Notes: generated from the letters alone by a model not told the origin. Shown: positions 12,084 through 24,580, counted from the stretch's first letter. The stretch is DNA of 64,000 nt from Agrocybe praecox (GCA_964017145.1 OZ024851.1:3430179-3494178), one strand, 5' to 3'. Numbers and translations are program-made.

Positions 12084-13668
12084 ACTCTCAAAGTAGGGCA
12101 AGAAATGAAACAGGAATAATAAAAAGGAACCTGCCGGCTATCGAACCATATATATACTACGCCTATGGGATCAAACAGCCGAGGGAATCAGATCCCGTAG
12201 AGCAGGGCATTGAAACAATCTGACAGGAACTAAGAGATAATAATACATAACCACCGTTTGGGTAAAAAATCGCATCCACTCTAATCTGAATGGGCAAGAA
12301 TGATACTACCATAGGAAAATAGCTGTGGTATACGTGACACGGGATGGTTTGAAACCCTTAACAAGAGTATAAGATGGTCGTTAATACAACGCTCTGAAAA
12401 CACTCAACTAAGGCTGAGCCTCCAGTTTCAGCGGGGAGAAAGACGTGAATCCGGGTATTCTCGGACTTGCAATTGCTAACTTTCCAGTAATGTCAAACTA
12501 CCGAGGAAGTAGAGATGAAGAGGTAGCGCGTCTTGTCGTTGAAGGGGAAAAAGAAATCCTATGTACATCTGAAAAAGGTTGAGTGAAATGTTGAATCGAA
12601 TTTTTGGCTCTTCGAGTTGATTTAGGTGTCCAGGAAGATCGCAGCGCAGAACAAGCAACATGGATTGCGACGCGTCATCCTAGGCACAGACTTGAAATTG
12701 ATTCGTATGTCGGAAAAGGCGAGCTATATGTCGATCAAGTAGGAATAAGGGAAAGGCCTCGTTATGGATATGGAGAGCAACGAATACGGATCAACATGGA
12801 TTTTATAAAACAGACATAGCCACTGATCGATGATCCAATCAATCACCATAATCACCTGATCATCACACTATTTATAAGTAGAGCATTGAGCGCTAGACTA
12901 CGGCAATTGATCATGACTGCTCCAGTTTACTGGTAACTATGCAACATATTCGTCGATTGAGATTTTGAAGAGAAAACTTATTATTGCTTACTAAAACCGT
13001 TATAATCACTTTCCTTGTTAGATAATGGATTGAGTGGGTGAAAAAAGGGGAGGCGCTGGATGGCGGTAATGTAGTAAATATATATAGTAACATAACCCGT
13101 GGATGATCCTCATCCCATCTTCGGCTTGTCCACAGAAGTTAAATGCCATGTGCTTGCTTTTAATAAGACAAAAAAAGTAGACACAGCGTTGATTGATTCA
13201 CATGTAACGTGGAGGTCATCGCCTCATCCGTCGCTGTTCAATGTCACCTCTCCATCACAGTATGTGTTCTTACCAGTAAGCGCTTTCATTCCACAACAGC
13301 GATGGAGAGGAATTCCAGCCTTACAATTCCTGGTACTGCCACTGGAGTCATTAAATTAAAATAGATGCACGAGTCTGTCATCTGGATGCACTCACGAATA
13401 CCGTCAAATTTACAGACCCGGGGATGTACTGCTATTTCTCCCGTATAGGAAGGATCAGTGGCGTTGATTCGGAACAAATATCTTTTATGGCCAACTATAG
13501 CCGGGAAATTTTTAGCCTTCATCACAGATTTTCGAGTGTGCGTCTTACACCTTCAATCGTAGCCATGCACATACAAAACATTAATGCAGTCTATTACAAT
13601 AGAGATATAGTACGTACTGAGTTGATCGAAATTTTACATAAGTCCTCCAAGCGGAAGGAATCATACTT
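12084..13668. other. Spacer between copies D and F, no gene seen
   Basis: About 1.6 kb. Open frames at 12604-12819 and 13099-13359 lack ATG support or family resemblance. No DUF6533 motif was found, so this is not an obvious sixth array member. Confidence 0.4.
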
Positions 13669-15410
13669 TTAGGAGAGGTAGCTTCCTCCGGAACGTGCTG
13701 CTTGAAAGCCAAACGACGGAGAGGTGTCATACGCTACCGTACTGAAGGCGACGTGACTCTGTCGTTGGGAATTTTGTCGAATTCCACGTATATTGAGAAC
13801 CATGCGATTGGATATAACACACGGAAAGGCGATGGCGAATCCCAGCGGAACTTCCACCAGCTCGATCTTAGGGAAATTAGACAAGTTGTGAATGGAGGAC
13901 AATTTCCAGAACTTACGGTGCCAAATATCCAAACTAGCATGCACGTCAGATAGGCAACGCCCATTCTAATACGGATTACCGCGTATGAGCTGGTGGAATG
14001 TGCGTGTTTTGGGAGTTATTTACTTACGCAATGAAATATATCACCGAGTCTCTATAGAGAATATTGATGAGCTGCGCACCGCTTTCTCGAAGCGTGAATT
14101 CTGGCCCAAAAGAATTTCGTAAGCTCATGGCTTTATACGTAGCAAGCATGGATAAGAACGAGTCGAAGACCAATGGTAGAATCCAAAAGGCGTAACTGAT
14201 CTTGAATTTCTTGATCGTAGAGAGGCAAAACTGGCTCAGTTGCCCAGCACCTGGTGCAGAAATACCTGAAAGATATCATTAAAAATAGCCCAAGGCATAT
14301 AGAAGGTCGAATGAACAAACCCTCAAGTCCGTCGAGGCCTTCTGTCATTAACGCTGCTGAAGTAGAGAGTGCACAGATGAAGCCAAGCAGCATTATCGTT
14401 AACACGGCTTTGTTTCTGGTGTACAGAGCGTATACTCGTAGCTGCAGAATTCCTGCGATTCGAGATGTGTGAATGGAGTGTGTAACATGGACGGAAAGAG
14501 GGTTGTACCTTGTGCCATCACTGTAATAGCTACGCTCGTCCATCCTTGCCATTGATAGAATCGGGTACCTTGTGAGAGGTATCTATTAGCTTGAAGATAT
14601 CCACCTAAGAAATGACAGCCATATGCTTACAGCTAAGTATACAGATTGTTTAACGAATACTTCCCTACGTGAATGAGACTTACAACTTTCAAGTTAAGCA
14701 AGACTGCATTAGCGCCTGAGTCATCTTAACTATCTGGGCGGCTCTTACTGTGTCTGTTTTTGTGGGAAAGAAAAAACCTTTTACAGAAATTAATGAGTAG
14801 GTCATTAAAATGGTATTTATCACAGTAGCCTTCCACGCACCATAGAAATTGAAGCTGATAGAACGAGTTAAAAGTTAAGGCGTCAACTTTGAGCGTAAAT
14901 CAGAGTTTAACTATACTAACATTGTCGCGGCCAACGCATAGTATCGGCTCTTTGATGTTTTTAGGATAGGGGGTATACCCAGCGTAAAGAAATGCCGCTC
15001 TTACAGTTAGAAATAGGATTTTCCCCAGCGATAGAGGACCTGGCTTGAACCGGCTTTAATTCCAGTGTACTCCAATATTTAATAGAGGATTACCCATATC
15101 GAAGAAACCTATGTTAGATTCTTAGTTAACTGAATCTGCTAGGATGTTTGCGCTGGGGATTATCATTTCCTACTAACCTCCTGATCAAAAGTGACGACTA
15201 AGAGTTCCAGCGTTAAACGTTATTCAATTCTCTATCTCGAGTCTCAACAATGCGACTTACAATGATCCCAAATTATGATGCAACCCGCTGACACTACGTA
15301 AATATGTCAGGTCGTTATAAGGGCATAGACATTTGATTGGACTTACAGTGGGTGTATTGGGATCCTTGAATGCTCTGATAAACCTTGACCGATGCAAGTG
15401 CAGAGTACAT
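13669..15410 (-). CDS. DUF6533-type 7TM membrane protein, copy F
   Basis: Exon 1 begins at ATG 15410 (MYSALASVKVYQSIQGSQY); an in-frame upstream ATG exists but 15410 matches the paralogue starts better. The 33-nt exon 2 (15293-15261) encodes SAGCIIIWDH. Further exons encode a basic GW region near 14560, LQLRVYALYTRNKAVLTIML with a TM helix (near 14455-14330), YAFWILPLVFDSFLSMLATYK ending LYRDSVIYFIA (about 14270-14034), AYLTCMLVWIFGTVS, and a last exon with GFAIAFPCVISNRMVLNIRG and the stop at 13669. It is the outermost member of the five-gene minus-strand array. Frames are open across the exons placed. Function unknown. Confidence 0.75.
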
Positions 15411-16470
15411 GATGCTTGGCGTGGGCGATTCAGTCCAGAATGCCTCTCCACGTCGTCTACTATATGTATCACCACTAACCATAGGATTGACGAGGTTGTC
15501 TTGACTGTTGAAACGTTGATATGTGTCGGCGTAGTCTGTTACCCGGTGGTTTAAATTAACTTTTGGTCCGACCTTCTCGAATAAATCAGGAGAAATGTCC
15601 ATCTTCGAATGAATTGGTGCGCCTCATGTTTTTCATGTCCATGACACCTCAAATGCGTGCAAGGGTGAGGAAAAGTGGTTTCTGATGAGCATTAATTCTG
15701 CGAGTTTGTGATTGATTTGCACGCTGTTGTTTGCTATATCAAGTGATTAAAAATAATTTTGATGGTTTCCATTGGAATGATTGTAGGGTATAATGGATAA
15801 GCGTTGGATATGTTGAAACGTGGAACTGAGATTCTTTCTAACGTACACGATCGCCGTGAGTGGAGGAGGCAAGTTTGGGACGGAAGGTCATCGCCAAATA
15901 TATGTAAATTTCTGACTCGTCTCTCCGATCATCGGTGTTTGAATCGGATGCTTCCGGTCTTCTGATCACTGCTGAAAATAATGCAACCATTGTTACGTTC
16001 AGTCGCAATCGTGTTTTCGAAATTGGAACCAAGTATCATAATCATATCATATTCGCGAAAAAGTTCTACTTGTTCGTTACTGTTTTCGTAAGTTCTTATG
16101 TTTCTGCTGTGTCTTTGGCTTCTTCGAACATGATGTGTCCTTTATATCTCTAGTTCGTGATTTCCCTCGCCAATGCGCGTTGCCTGAGGCTAGCGTTAAA
16201 TAGAGAGTCCTGACCGGAGGCTTCCACGTCATAAATATCAAGAAATGGCTGTGTGGATGGATGGACGTTGACGACTAGTGATGGTGGATGAAGTGTGGTA
16301 AGGTATTTCCTTCACTGTGAACGGTCTGATATTAATCGACCTTCCCGACCGAAAGGTTTATTCTTTCGGAATCCTACGAAGGACGCATGGATATATGGGA
16401 GTTGTTTCGTCGGACAAAGCGACTGAGCAGTTGAGGTTGGGATAGAAAAACTGCGCCTCTATATCGTTCA
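15411..16470. other. Intergenic, no gene seen
   Basis: Separates the DUF6533 array from the DUF6699 gene. Open frames of about 70 codons here show no family resemblance. Confidence 0.4.
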
Positions 16471-17184
16471 TCAGCCTATCGCCGGGCTGGTATGGAGGAC
16501 CCAGACGTCTTGCTCGATCCTAGAAGGTGCGATTCCAACCCATTGCGTGCAAGAGCGCATGCAAGATTGGACGTCCATGCTAATCTGGTCATCTCCACTG
16601 TATGCAGATGACATACCATGACGACGAGGACTTGATGGTCCACTCCTCGTCTTTTGCACTTCGCTTCGCACGCCTTGATAGATCGCGAATAGAACGTCTC
16701 CAACGGTCATGACACCCCGTGAGCTCGGAGGAACGACAATCAAAGCCCTCAATGGCTCTATGCGAATGGACATGGGGCCGTTACTACTTGGCTCCGTTGC
16801 TGGCATGGACTGCCAGCCTTGCCCATACACTGGAGCTGCCATGGCAAGCTCTGGTCGCTCGTGGATCATCCACCGCAACATTTTGGAATTCGCTGCCAGG
16901 ATCACATTGACGGGATACATGGGTGGAAGTGGAACTGCAGCGTAAGGAGAAAGGTGGTGGATCAAAGGTGGTGGTCCCTCTGACCACTGTGGTTCACACA
17001 GGCCGTAGCCTGTGGTAATCGTCCTGAATGGATACGGGACGGTGTATGACTCTCCGCCTGCGAGGCGAGGCGAGGTATGTTCGAGCATGCCATATGTTCC
17101 TCTATACATCATTGAATCATGTTTGTTTCTAGAGTATTTAGGCTCCTCGTCCTCAGACGCGACATGGAGTACGCGCCCTGGCAT
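16471..17184 (-). CDS. DUF6699 domain-containing protein
   Basis: 237-aa open frame from ATG 17184 (MPGRVLHVASEDEEPKYS). A longer frame exists only with a GTG start and is not used. The DUF6699 pattern is clear in the second half: PPLIHHLSPYAAVPLPP, VNVILAANSK, a Pro-rich link, PMSIRIEPLRALIVVPPSSR, then VMTVGDVLFAIYQGVRSEVQ, and a C-terminal WVGIA...VWVLHTSP. The family is common in Agaricomycetes and has no assigned biochemical role. The N-terminal 70 residues look disordered. Upstream sequence to 17220 may contain a 5'UTR intron. The sequence is GC-richer than its neighbours. Confidence 0.75.
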   Translation of the reverse strand: MPGRVLHVASEDEEPKYSRNKHDSMMYRGTYGMLEHTSPRLAGGESYTVPYPFRTITTGYGLCEPQWSEGPPPLIHHLSPYAAVPLPPMYPVNVILAANSKMLRWMIHERPELAMAAPVYGQGWQSMPATEPSSNGPMSIRIEPLRALIVVPPSSRGVMTVGDVLFAIYQGVRSEVQKTRSGPSSPRRHGMSSAYSGDDQISMDVQSCMRSCTQWVGIAPSRIEQDVWVLHTSPAIG

Positions 17185-17551
17185 CTTGGTGGTATCTCTT
17201 AACACGAAAATGACTATTTAGGATCAACAGAGATGCGAATGAAGGTCTTGTACTCACAATCAATGCGTATTGTGTGAGGATTGATGCAGTATGTCGCTCT
17301 GGAGTGGTTTTTCGTAAACCAAGCTCTTTGGTGAAAGCGGGTGTGGTTTAGATTAGGGGTCAGAACCCCGCAGTCATAGATAGCTCGCTTATGTACTTTT
17401 CGGCTGCCGACATATTGACGGACAAAAGACCATATCGTGTCCGTAGTCATATTTCGGAGCCGCAGCAACGCGTGTTGGTCACAGTCACATATAGTAACAA
17501 GCGTGACGTCTGCCGACCTTCAATAGTAGAATTCCTCCAAGTATGACTAGG

Positions 17552-18368
17552 CACCTCGGGGAATTCAACTTTTGAGATCACACCAAAATTTCCTAAAAAA
17601 CATAAGTTTAGTGCAAAATTTAGGGCCCACGGAAAACATATGTGAAATTGAAAGTTTAGCAATAAACCAAAGGTCCACCAAAATTAGAAATTTTATTTGT
17701 AATTTTGTACCACACCAAAACCTGAATGATATTATTGTTTCCGGTGGGAACAAAAATCGAGATAAATACGGAGATTTTGGATCTCGTGAAAGAAAGACAG
17801 AAACATGTAATATCAATGTGATGCAAGGCTCCTACAGAACTTTAATATTTTTTCTCACTTTCTCGTAGTCCGAAATTTTGGCTATTGTGTTTATTTTGGG
17901 CGCAATTGAAAATGTGACCGAAGCTCAGAGTTTTTGATCGTCTGAAAACAATTAATTGAATAGGTTTTCATGGTTTCAGTCATGCTGATATCTCTCTTTT
18001 TAGCTATAGTTACGGACATGCCAAAAATTCGTCTGATATTTGATGCATCCAATTGTTCGAAGTTATTGTTGAAAACATAAATTTTATTCCGGTTTTTGGA
18101 ATGCATAGAGTCTATATTTTTGGACTACCTAGAAATTAACTAAAACTTCTATTGTTTTTTGTAATTTTGGTCTAACTGAACATTCCATTTCGATTGAGGT
18201 TTACACGGTGACAAAAATTTTGAACAAATACTTAGATTTTAATTAGAATACATGATGTCCTAAAATTTTGATTATCCTACATAATTTATAATCGGCTTAA
18301 TTTATGAACCAAAACCAGGGTTTCTCGGAAGTTTTGGGGTGACCTGAAAAGTTGAACTCCCCGGGGTG
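17552..18368. mobile_element. 817-bp CACTA-like non-autonomous element
   Basis: The ends are imperfect inverted repeats: CACCTCGGGGAATTCAAC on the left, and the complement of CACCCCGGGGAGTTCAAC on the right. The element is flanked by a 3-bp duplication AGG (17549-17551 and 18369-18371). Termini starting CAC with a 3-bp target duplication are the hallmark of the CACTA/EnSpm superfamily. The interior is very AT-rich with only unconvincing short frames, so no transposase is carried. Confidence 0.65.
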
Positions 18369-19185
18369 AGGCCGACTTGCACACACCCAGATGTGTTTGC
18401 TAATTTTTATGTTGGTTTGGGTACATGTCCGGATAATCATCGGAATCCCAAACTCTATTTGGTTTTAATAGTACAGTCGTTATGTACCAGGTAGTCAGAC
18501 AATACCAGTCAGGGAGCATTGCGTACTGGAGTGTGAAAGGAATCAGTTTTCAGAATCCCGGAGCAAGACGGAGATTGATTTTTTTGTCACCTCACTGCGA
18601 GATGCGTCAGTTACGCCGCAGCCTTATGAATCATTGTTTCTCCCTGCCCAGTCCAGACGATAAATGCCCACAAACACGTACGATTTCTACATCAACTATA
18701 ATTAATAATTAATAATTAATATAGATGCCCAACAAATTGAATTGACCAATGACCCGGGTACTCTTTCAGCTTGGCGCTAAATTTTAAGCCACAAACTAAG
18801 TAATGTACGAATGGTGGCCATGACCTTGAGTTAAGTGGTCTTTCCCCATCTTATCTAATCTTATCTCTATTTTTGACACAAGTTTTATGACACTGGCAGT
18901 TACATATTAGGCTCGTGACTGGTCGTTACCCGTTCAACTCCGCCGTATGCCGAGAGCAACCGCAGACATCTGCATGCAACCCATTTCGTAGTCCGATTGA
19001 GTTCCGCTTGCTGGTCATCGAGCTGGGAAAAGAAACAAAAACATGACAAATGACCAATCATGCGTAATCAATTAATCACCGCTGTATCAGGCCCTCGGAT
19101 AATACTGATATAGGTCGAATCTGGAAAACACCCTTTTTGGGGCTTGTTGGGTGGACAAAATTTTCGAGTTTTCGTCCAATTTTCG
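18369..19185. other. Intergenic with fragment related to the 1.9-kb element
   Basis: A segment near 18975-19050 shares a run of just over 20 identical bases (TAGTCCGATTGAGTTCCGCT plus flanking similarity through GGGAAAA and ACAAATGA) with the interior of the 1,900-bp elements (near 44213-44275 and its inverted mate near 32630-32690). It suggests a relic of the same family. No gene seen. Confidence 0.4.
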
Positions 19186-20045
19186 GGTGGATGGCCGATC
19201 TGACCTCAAATTTTCGGGACAGTCAGTCCGCCCAAAGTTTTGTCAGCATTCCCACGGATTCGAAGCTGATTTTTGACAGAAGCCGTCAAACGAGCCGCGT
19301 CGGCCATCCATCAGAAGGCCTCAATTGCCGAGCGCTGTTCTTCTTTGCCGGTACATGGAAATCTTACCAAGTTGAATTGTACAAGTCAGTGGACGTCGTG
19401 TTCTGCTGAATTGTGGTGGCCACTCGGGCAATAAAAAGTTTCTATTCTTAACCAATGTGGACATATTTTCAAGTCATGTATGTCATCGCTTCAAATGTCG
19501 TATTTATTGAATTTTTGCAACTTTGAAATTGGGAAATACAAAAAAAAACAAGCGGAAGAGATTCGAACCATAGGCCTCACGGAATCAGAAAGACTCAATA
19601 ATTTAGGGAGCTTAACCACTATACCAGGCAGACATTGACATTTTTTGAAACGAGGGGGGATATACAGCGTATCCGCGACACTTCTGTTCCGCAAAATTTG
19701 ATCTATTTCAGGGTACGCAAGGGGTACAGTGGTAAACTCTTGATGAAAATACAGACAATAATTTTGAATATATTTAGGACATATTTGAGCAGGAATGTGT
19801 TTAATTTTGCCCTATGTCTTGTTTCCAGACCCTCATCGTCGAAAGAGACGCTTAGCGGCCCTGATGGGCCTTACTAGGCGGAGTACGAACTGTGCTGACA
19901 TGCCGTAATATGCCGTTATGAATTCTTGACGTGACTTCCCTGTCAAAGAAGGAAAGAAGTCTGGAAATGAGCGTGGAAATGCTGACAAAACTTTGGGCGG
20001 ACTGACTCTTCAAATTTTCGCCCCCTGCGGGTGAATAAAAGATCT
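19186..20045. mobile_element. Inverted-repeat element, ends uncertain
   Basis: A block at about 19200-19262 (containing CAGTCCGCCCAAAGTTTTGT) recurs inverted at about 19972-20020. The roughly 860-bp span between them carries a tRNA-like unit and AT-rich sequence without a transposase. Exact termini and a target duplication could not be fixed; similar GGTGGA-rich motifs continue to about 20450, so the true element may be larger. Confidence 0.45.
19551..19633 (-). ncRNA. tRNA-like Pol III unit (SINE head or tRNA pseudogene)
   Basis: On the minus strand an A-box-like TGGTATAGTGGTTA (19626-19613) is followed 43 nt later by a B-box-like GGTTCGAAT (19569-19561), then a run of T residues suitable as a Pol III terminator. 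The acceptor ends do not pair and the T stem is weak, so it is not a working tRNA. A tRNA-derived SINE head or a decayed tRNA are both possible. Confidence 0.45.
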
Positions 20046-21358
20046 GACCCCAAAATGGCACAAGCGATTACATAATGCATAAATCGCGTCTAAATATTAC
20101 TTAATTGCCCTTTTCCGCTTGCGTTTTCGCTGTTTTTGTTCTTGGTTTTCAACCTTAATTCTGGGCACTTAGGATCGGTTTTTAGCAGCACCTATATGTC
20201 ATACTTCCCTAATGGGCTCAAAACCGGCCAAAACTGTTCCATAAATTTCCCAATTTGGGTCCTTCCCGGGACTGAGTATTGTACTTCCGGGTGGGTGGAT
20301 ATAATTCGACCTCCGCTGCAGATGATGGCTGGCGGGTGGACAATTTGATTTGACGTGATAAAAAAATAAAAAAATCCGGCGGGTGGACACCTGCTCAAAA
20401 AGATCCGACCTCGCGGCCGTAGGCCGCGATTGTGGGTGGATGGGGATACGACCTGTACCAGTATTATCCGGGGGCCTGCTGTATCGCACTGGTCGACTGT
20501 CGCGAGTCTAGTTAGTTATTATATAATTAGAATGTAGAAGTCAAGGAAACGGGCGTGTTCCGGGAAATGAGAACTAACACCTGATAACTATGTCTTGAAA
20601 CGGAAACTATCCATTGGGACAGACAGCATTGTGAAGCCTTCTTTTTCCTTCCTTACTTGCTCTAGGAAAGAACGCAAATCCCTTAGATTGCAAACCTATC
20701 GTCTTCCCGGTTTGTGCGAGATTTGAATCATGCGAATGTCGCGCCCGTCAAGACGTCATGAGGGGGAGTAGAGCAACGGTTCATGCTACGGCAATAACCG
20801 TTCCGTACCTCGTCCGACAATAAATCAGGTGGACACGCGCCCTTGTATGAGTCCCACTGGCCGTGAACGTACTGCTCACGGCACGTTTCTTTTTTGTATT
20901 TCTAGAACGGTCAATTCAGGATCATGCATTTACCCATCCAACTATTCCACGTATTCTGGCATGGTTATATTCTGTAATTCTAAGGCGTTGAGTAAGTTCT
21001 TGAATTCAAGGCTCACGCCTCTCCATTGCCGGCACCCATCTGTTCACGACGAATGAACAGATGAACACGCATCAACACATGTCTGCTGTTTAAAATATCT
21101 ATTAATGGCCACGGGCAGAGTAAATAGGAGCTGCGCACCCCAGTTATTCGAGGGTTATTAGTTATTTTTAATTCATTCACGCTGTTAATAAATATCTGCG
21201 GCGATGCATAACCGTCGTTGTTGATACTTATAATCCGATGAGGTAGTCATATGGACATTCGTTGATATCCATATACAAACTACCACGAGTGTCTGTGTTC
21301 ATCTTTTGACCACCCAGTTACTGCGACTCTACTTTGACCGTTCTTCCACTCCTTTCCA
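20046..21358. other. Intergenic/repeat-derived, no gene seen
   Basis: The left part (20130-20480) repeats GGGTGGA/CCGACC-type motifs related to the neighbouring element. The right part should carry the tetraspanin promoter. No convincing gene or tRNA. Confidence 0.4.
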
Positions 21359-22582
21359 ATGCCCTCTGCGCTGCAAGGTAATCATGACAGTCTTCTCACC
21401 AGTCCTCTCACGCCATATACGGCCACGATGGGGCCAGCGAGTTCCTATACGCCGAAGTCAGCAATGTACAATATGGACGACGACGGGAGTCAGCTATCAC
21501 TAGGGATAAATTACATACCCAAGAAGTTCTCTGCGTCGATTCTTTCTGGTGGACCCGGCAGGAACGGGAGAGGGAAACACAGACCGGCGCAGTCGTCAGA
21601 TCGACTGGTCCCAAAGTGGGGCGGGGGAGTGGATGCGTTCGGTACTGATCGCGATGTGGCCATGTATTCCAAGGGGAAGAGGAGGTCGCGGTGGAATAAG
21701 TTCAAATGGGCGCTTTTTATGACCAATATGCTGGTATGTAGTTGCATGGGCAGTTATTGATCGAAAGGGCGGATGGTAACACCCACACAGCTCACCTTGT
21801 CCTCCATCGCAGCCCTCGTCGTATGCTTGTTGTTTTGGTTTGATGTGTGGACGCATGCCGATGTCATCCGAGTGGGGAATCGGCCAGAGCTCATCATGTC
21901 CACCGTCGCCGCTGCATTCGCGCTCATCACGTCCATCATAGGCTGGTCCGGAATCTTACTCAACAATCGTCAATTTTTAGCGGTTTATACCTTATTAACG
22001 TGGCTTACCTTCGCGGCACTCGTAATCCCTGGATATGTGGCGTTCCGCAGGCGAAGCCTGAATTTGGAGGGAAAACTTAACGCGCAGTGGTCTCAAGATC
22101 TCGGAGTTGAAGCACGCTTAAGGGTCCAGAACGAGTTGCAATGCTGCGGATGGTTTTCCCCATTCGTGGAGGCTACCGTGTCGTCAACGTGTTACTCACG
22201 AAGTATACTTCCTGGATGCAAGAAAGCATATCTAGACTTTCAGCGCAAGGTGTTGGGGAATTGGGCGATCGTGGTTTTTTCGCTGGTACCACTGCAAATT
22301 GCTATTATGACGTCGGCAATTTTATGCTCGAATCAAGTAACGTATCGATTCGGGAAGGGAATGATGCCAGAACAGTACAGATTGAATCCAAAAACCATGA
22401 GCGTCATCATGGATAATTATAAAAGGTTCGTGTTTTTCAATTCTTCTAAAGCCATAGCAATGTCTCTGATCAGGTGCCGGATTATTCAGTCAATTAGAAC
22501 GCGAGCGGGAGACTATGGAAGGAGATATGAGGAGACGTTCCTGGGTGGCATTTCAGTCAGGCTCGGATATAGCGACGCATAG
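21359..22582 (+). CDS. Tetraspanin-like membrane protein (fungal Tsp type)
   Basis: Two main exons: 21359-21733 and 21791-22582, with a 57-bp GTATGT...CAG intron in phase 0, giving about 388 aa. The first 110 residues are cytosolic and Ser/Gly/Arg-rich. Four membrane spans follow: TM1 spanning the intron (FMTNML joined to LTLSSIAALVV), TM2 (STVAAAFALITSIIGW), TM3 (FLAVYTLLTWLTFAALVIPG) and TM4 (AIVVFSLVPLQIAIMTSAIL). The large extracellular loop has the tetraspanin CCG motif (NELQCCGWFSPF, near residue 243) and further Cys at TCYSRSILPGCK. The C-terminal tail has VTYRFGKGMMPEQYR. A 48-bp in-frame GT...AG segment near 22426-22473 could be a further intron. Fungal tetraspanins organise membrane domains; no role can be read here. 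Confidence 0.85.
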
Positions 22583-23069
22583 CCCACGCCCAAGATTTGC
22601 TGATCATGGAAGTGGCTCTACCAACCGTAACGAGCTACATTACAAAAGAAGATCGACGCTCAGCCAGATTCCTTTCTCTTGACTATCATATATATGTACA
22701 GATAGATTCCAATGCTTGACATTCTATTAAATTACATGTACAAATAGCAGACAGCGGTAGGGTACATTATACATACGTATGTATAGGTCGGCTCTAGACA
22801 CTCGGCATTACACTTAACGGTTCCCATCACCTTCCTGGTGGCTTGATCCCACGAGTAAATTATTTATGGGTTTGGAAAGGGTACGTAAATACCGTTGTAG
22901 GACGTGCAGTTGAATAATTGAGCGTAATACATTGTCTACATACATTGAAGTAATGAACCGTCGGCATAACGTACGAACAAGACAAGCTCTTCGTCCGGGC
23001 GAGGCTGTGGGGTGTATCTTAAATGATGTCACGAAATTATGCCCCTCCTTTTATCCCACTCCCAATCGG
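22583..23069. other. Intergenic, no gene seen
   Basis: Spacer holding the tetraspanin 3' flank and the upstream region of the disrupted 7TM gene. No separate gene or repeat recognised. Confidence 0.4.
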
Positions 23070-23924
23070 ATGTCTTCATCAGACTCACCCACTGTGGTAC
23101 TTCAAAAGCTTTATATCAGCACCTCCCTAAATTCGACACTGGTGTATCTATTTCTTATTGGTATGAACCTGCGTGATCTAAGACACCTTCGTAATTGGAA
23201 TTTGGCCTTTGGTTTAGGGATCTATAATGGAGTGTACATAGCTATCATGCTCGTCTATCGTGCGCATATCCCTGAGCCCGATTGGTTTTCTGAAGTATCG
23301 AAGTATCTTGCAAGGTTCAAACGAGGCACCGCACAAACGTACCCTTATAGCGGTACTAACCATAGGATATATCTTTCTGGTCGCGCAGACATCTATAAAA
23401 TGGTACTTGACGCTGGATCCTTTCATCCTTTCACTAGTGGAAACGCGACAATCTCAAGCCTCCTTGATTCTTGATGACTCTGGCGTACCCGGGATAGTCT
23501 TTCTATGCAGAGGAATGCGGTATACGCTTGGATATGTCCTCGCGGACGGACTTATGGTACATGTTCAAACGTTCACCTGTTACAGATTACGCCGAAAGTG
23601 GGCTCAAGTATTGGGCTCCTAAAACGAAGATATGGAGATGCTATCATCTGTGTGGGCGCTCATTTCGTGCAATAATTGCACCCTTGTTGATGTATCTCAT
23701 CGAAGTTGGTAAGCGCGGGAGTCATAATTGTTATATTTATAAAGGCTAAGGCATTTCCAGGTGCCGTAGTGTCCAGCAGCGTGTTATCTGGTATCGATAT
23801 CTATTCCACAAACAACAGCCTTGATAGAATGTCCAATGTTTCAGACGGAGTAATGAGTGTGACGGTGGCCCTCTATGAGTGCCGGATTGTACAAAAATTA
23901 AATGTAGATTGACAACCAACTTCG

Positions 23925-24070
23925 GTGTATTATCCACCAACTGACGTCGATTATCCACCAACTTGATCAATTATCCACTTCAATTTCGCATTATCCACCA
24001 ACTTTATGTATTATCCACCAAGTGTCGTCCGTTATCCACCAACTCAACATTTATTATCCACCAAGTCCGG
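23925..24070. repeat. Left subterminal TTATCCACC array
   Basis: Seven imperfect units of about 21 bp, each carrying TTATCCAC followed mostly by CAAC or CAAG, inside the left arm of the 1,252-bp element. Confidence 0.85.
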
Positions 24071-24580
24071 TGATTTAATTTTTGGTCATGCCGTCCCTGC
24101 CGGGCTCATTCGATGGCCGTTATGATCTCTAAATAAGCCGTTCGGCACCTGACGCGCATCAATAAGTGATACATGGCATTGGATATAACGATAGGCGGGC
24201 ATTGAAAAGACCCACAAGCTCTAATCAAAACATTTTTGATTTGATGCGCAGTGGCATTCCTATGCCGATTATTGGTAAGCTGACCATTGTACTTCTTATT
24301 TCTGAGTGTATATGTACTATATATCCTCAAGTATGTATGGAATATATTTGATGTGCACGTATAAGGCTCTTAGCTACTAGTTATATATGAATACCATGGA
24401 GACACTAAATGCACGCCGGATCGCTTATTCTGCGTGCTGATGAACCGTGGGAACGCGGTATGCGCGCAACGCGCACATCAGCCGCTTGTTGCTGAATCTA
24501 CTCGTAGAGCTTCTCAAATCAACCAGTATTATTTGAAACTCTGTAGATATGTAGATTATTGTGCAATAAGGGCATTCCGC

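Noticed and set aside
12604..12819. 71-codon plus-strand frame after DUF6533 copy D
   Set aside because: Begins at TTG, no ATG, no family motif and no splice context.
20640..20780. Possible tRNA-Cys (ATTGCAAAC loop-like) near 20.7 kb
   Set aside because: Anticodon and T stems do not pair and no proper A box is present.
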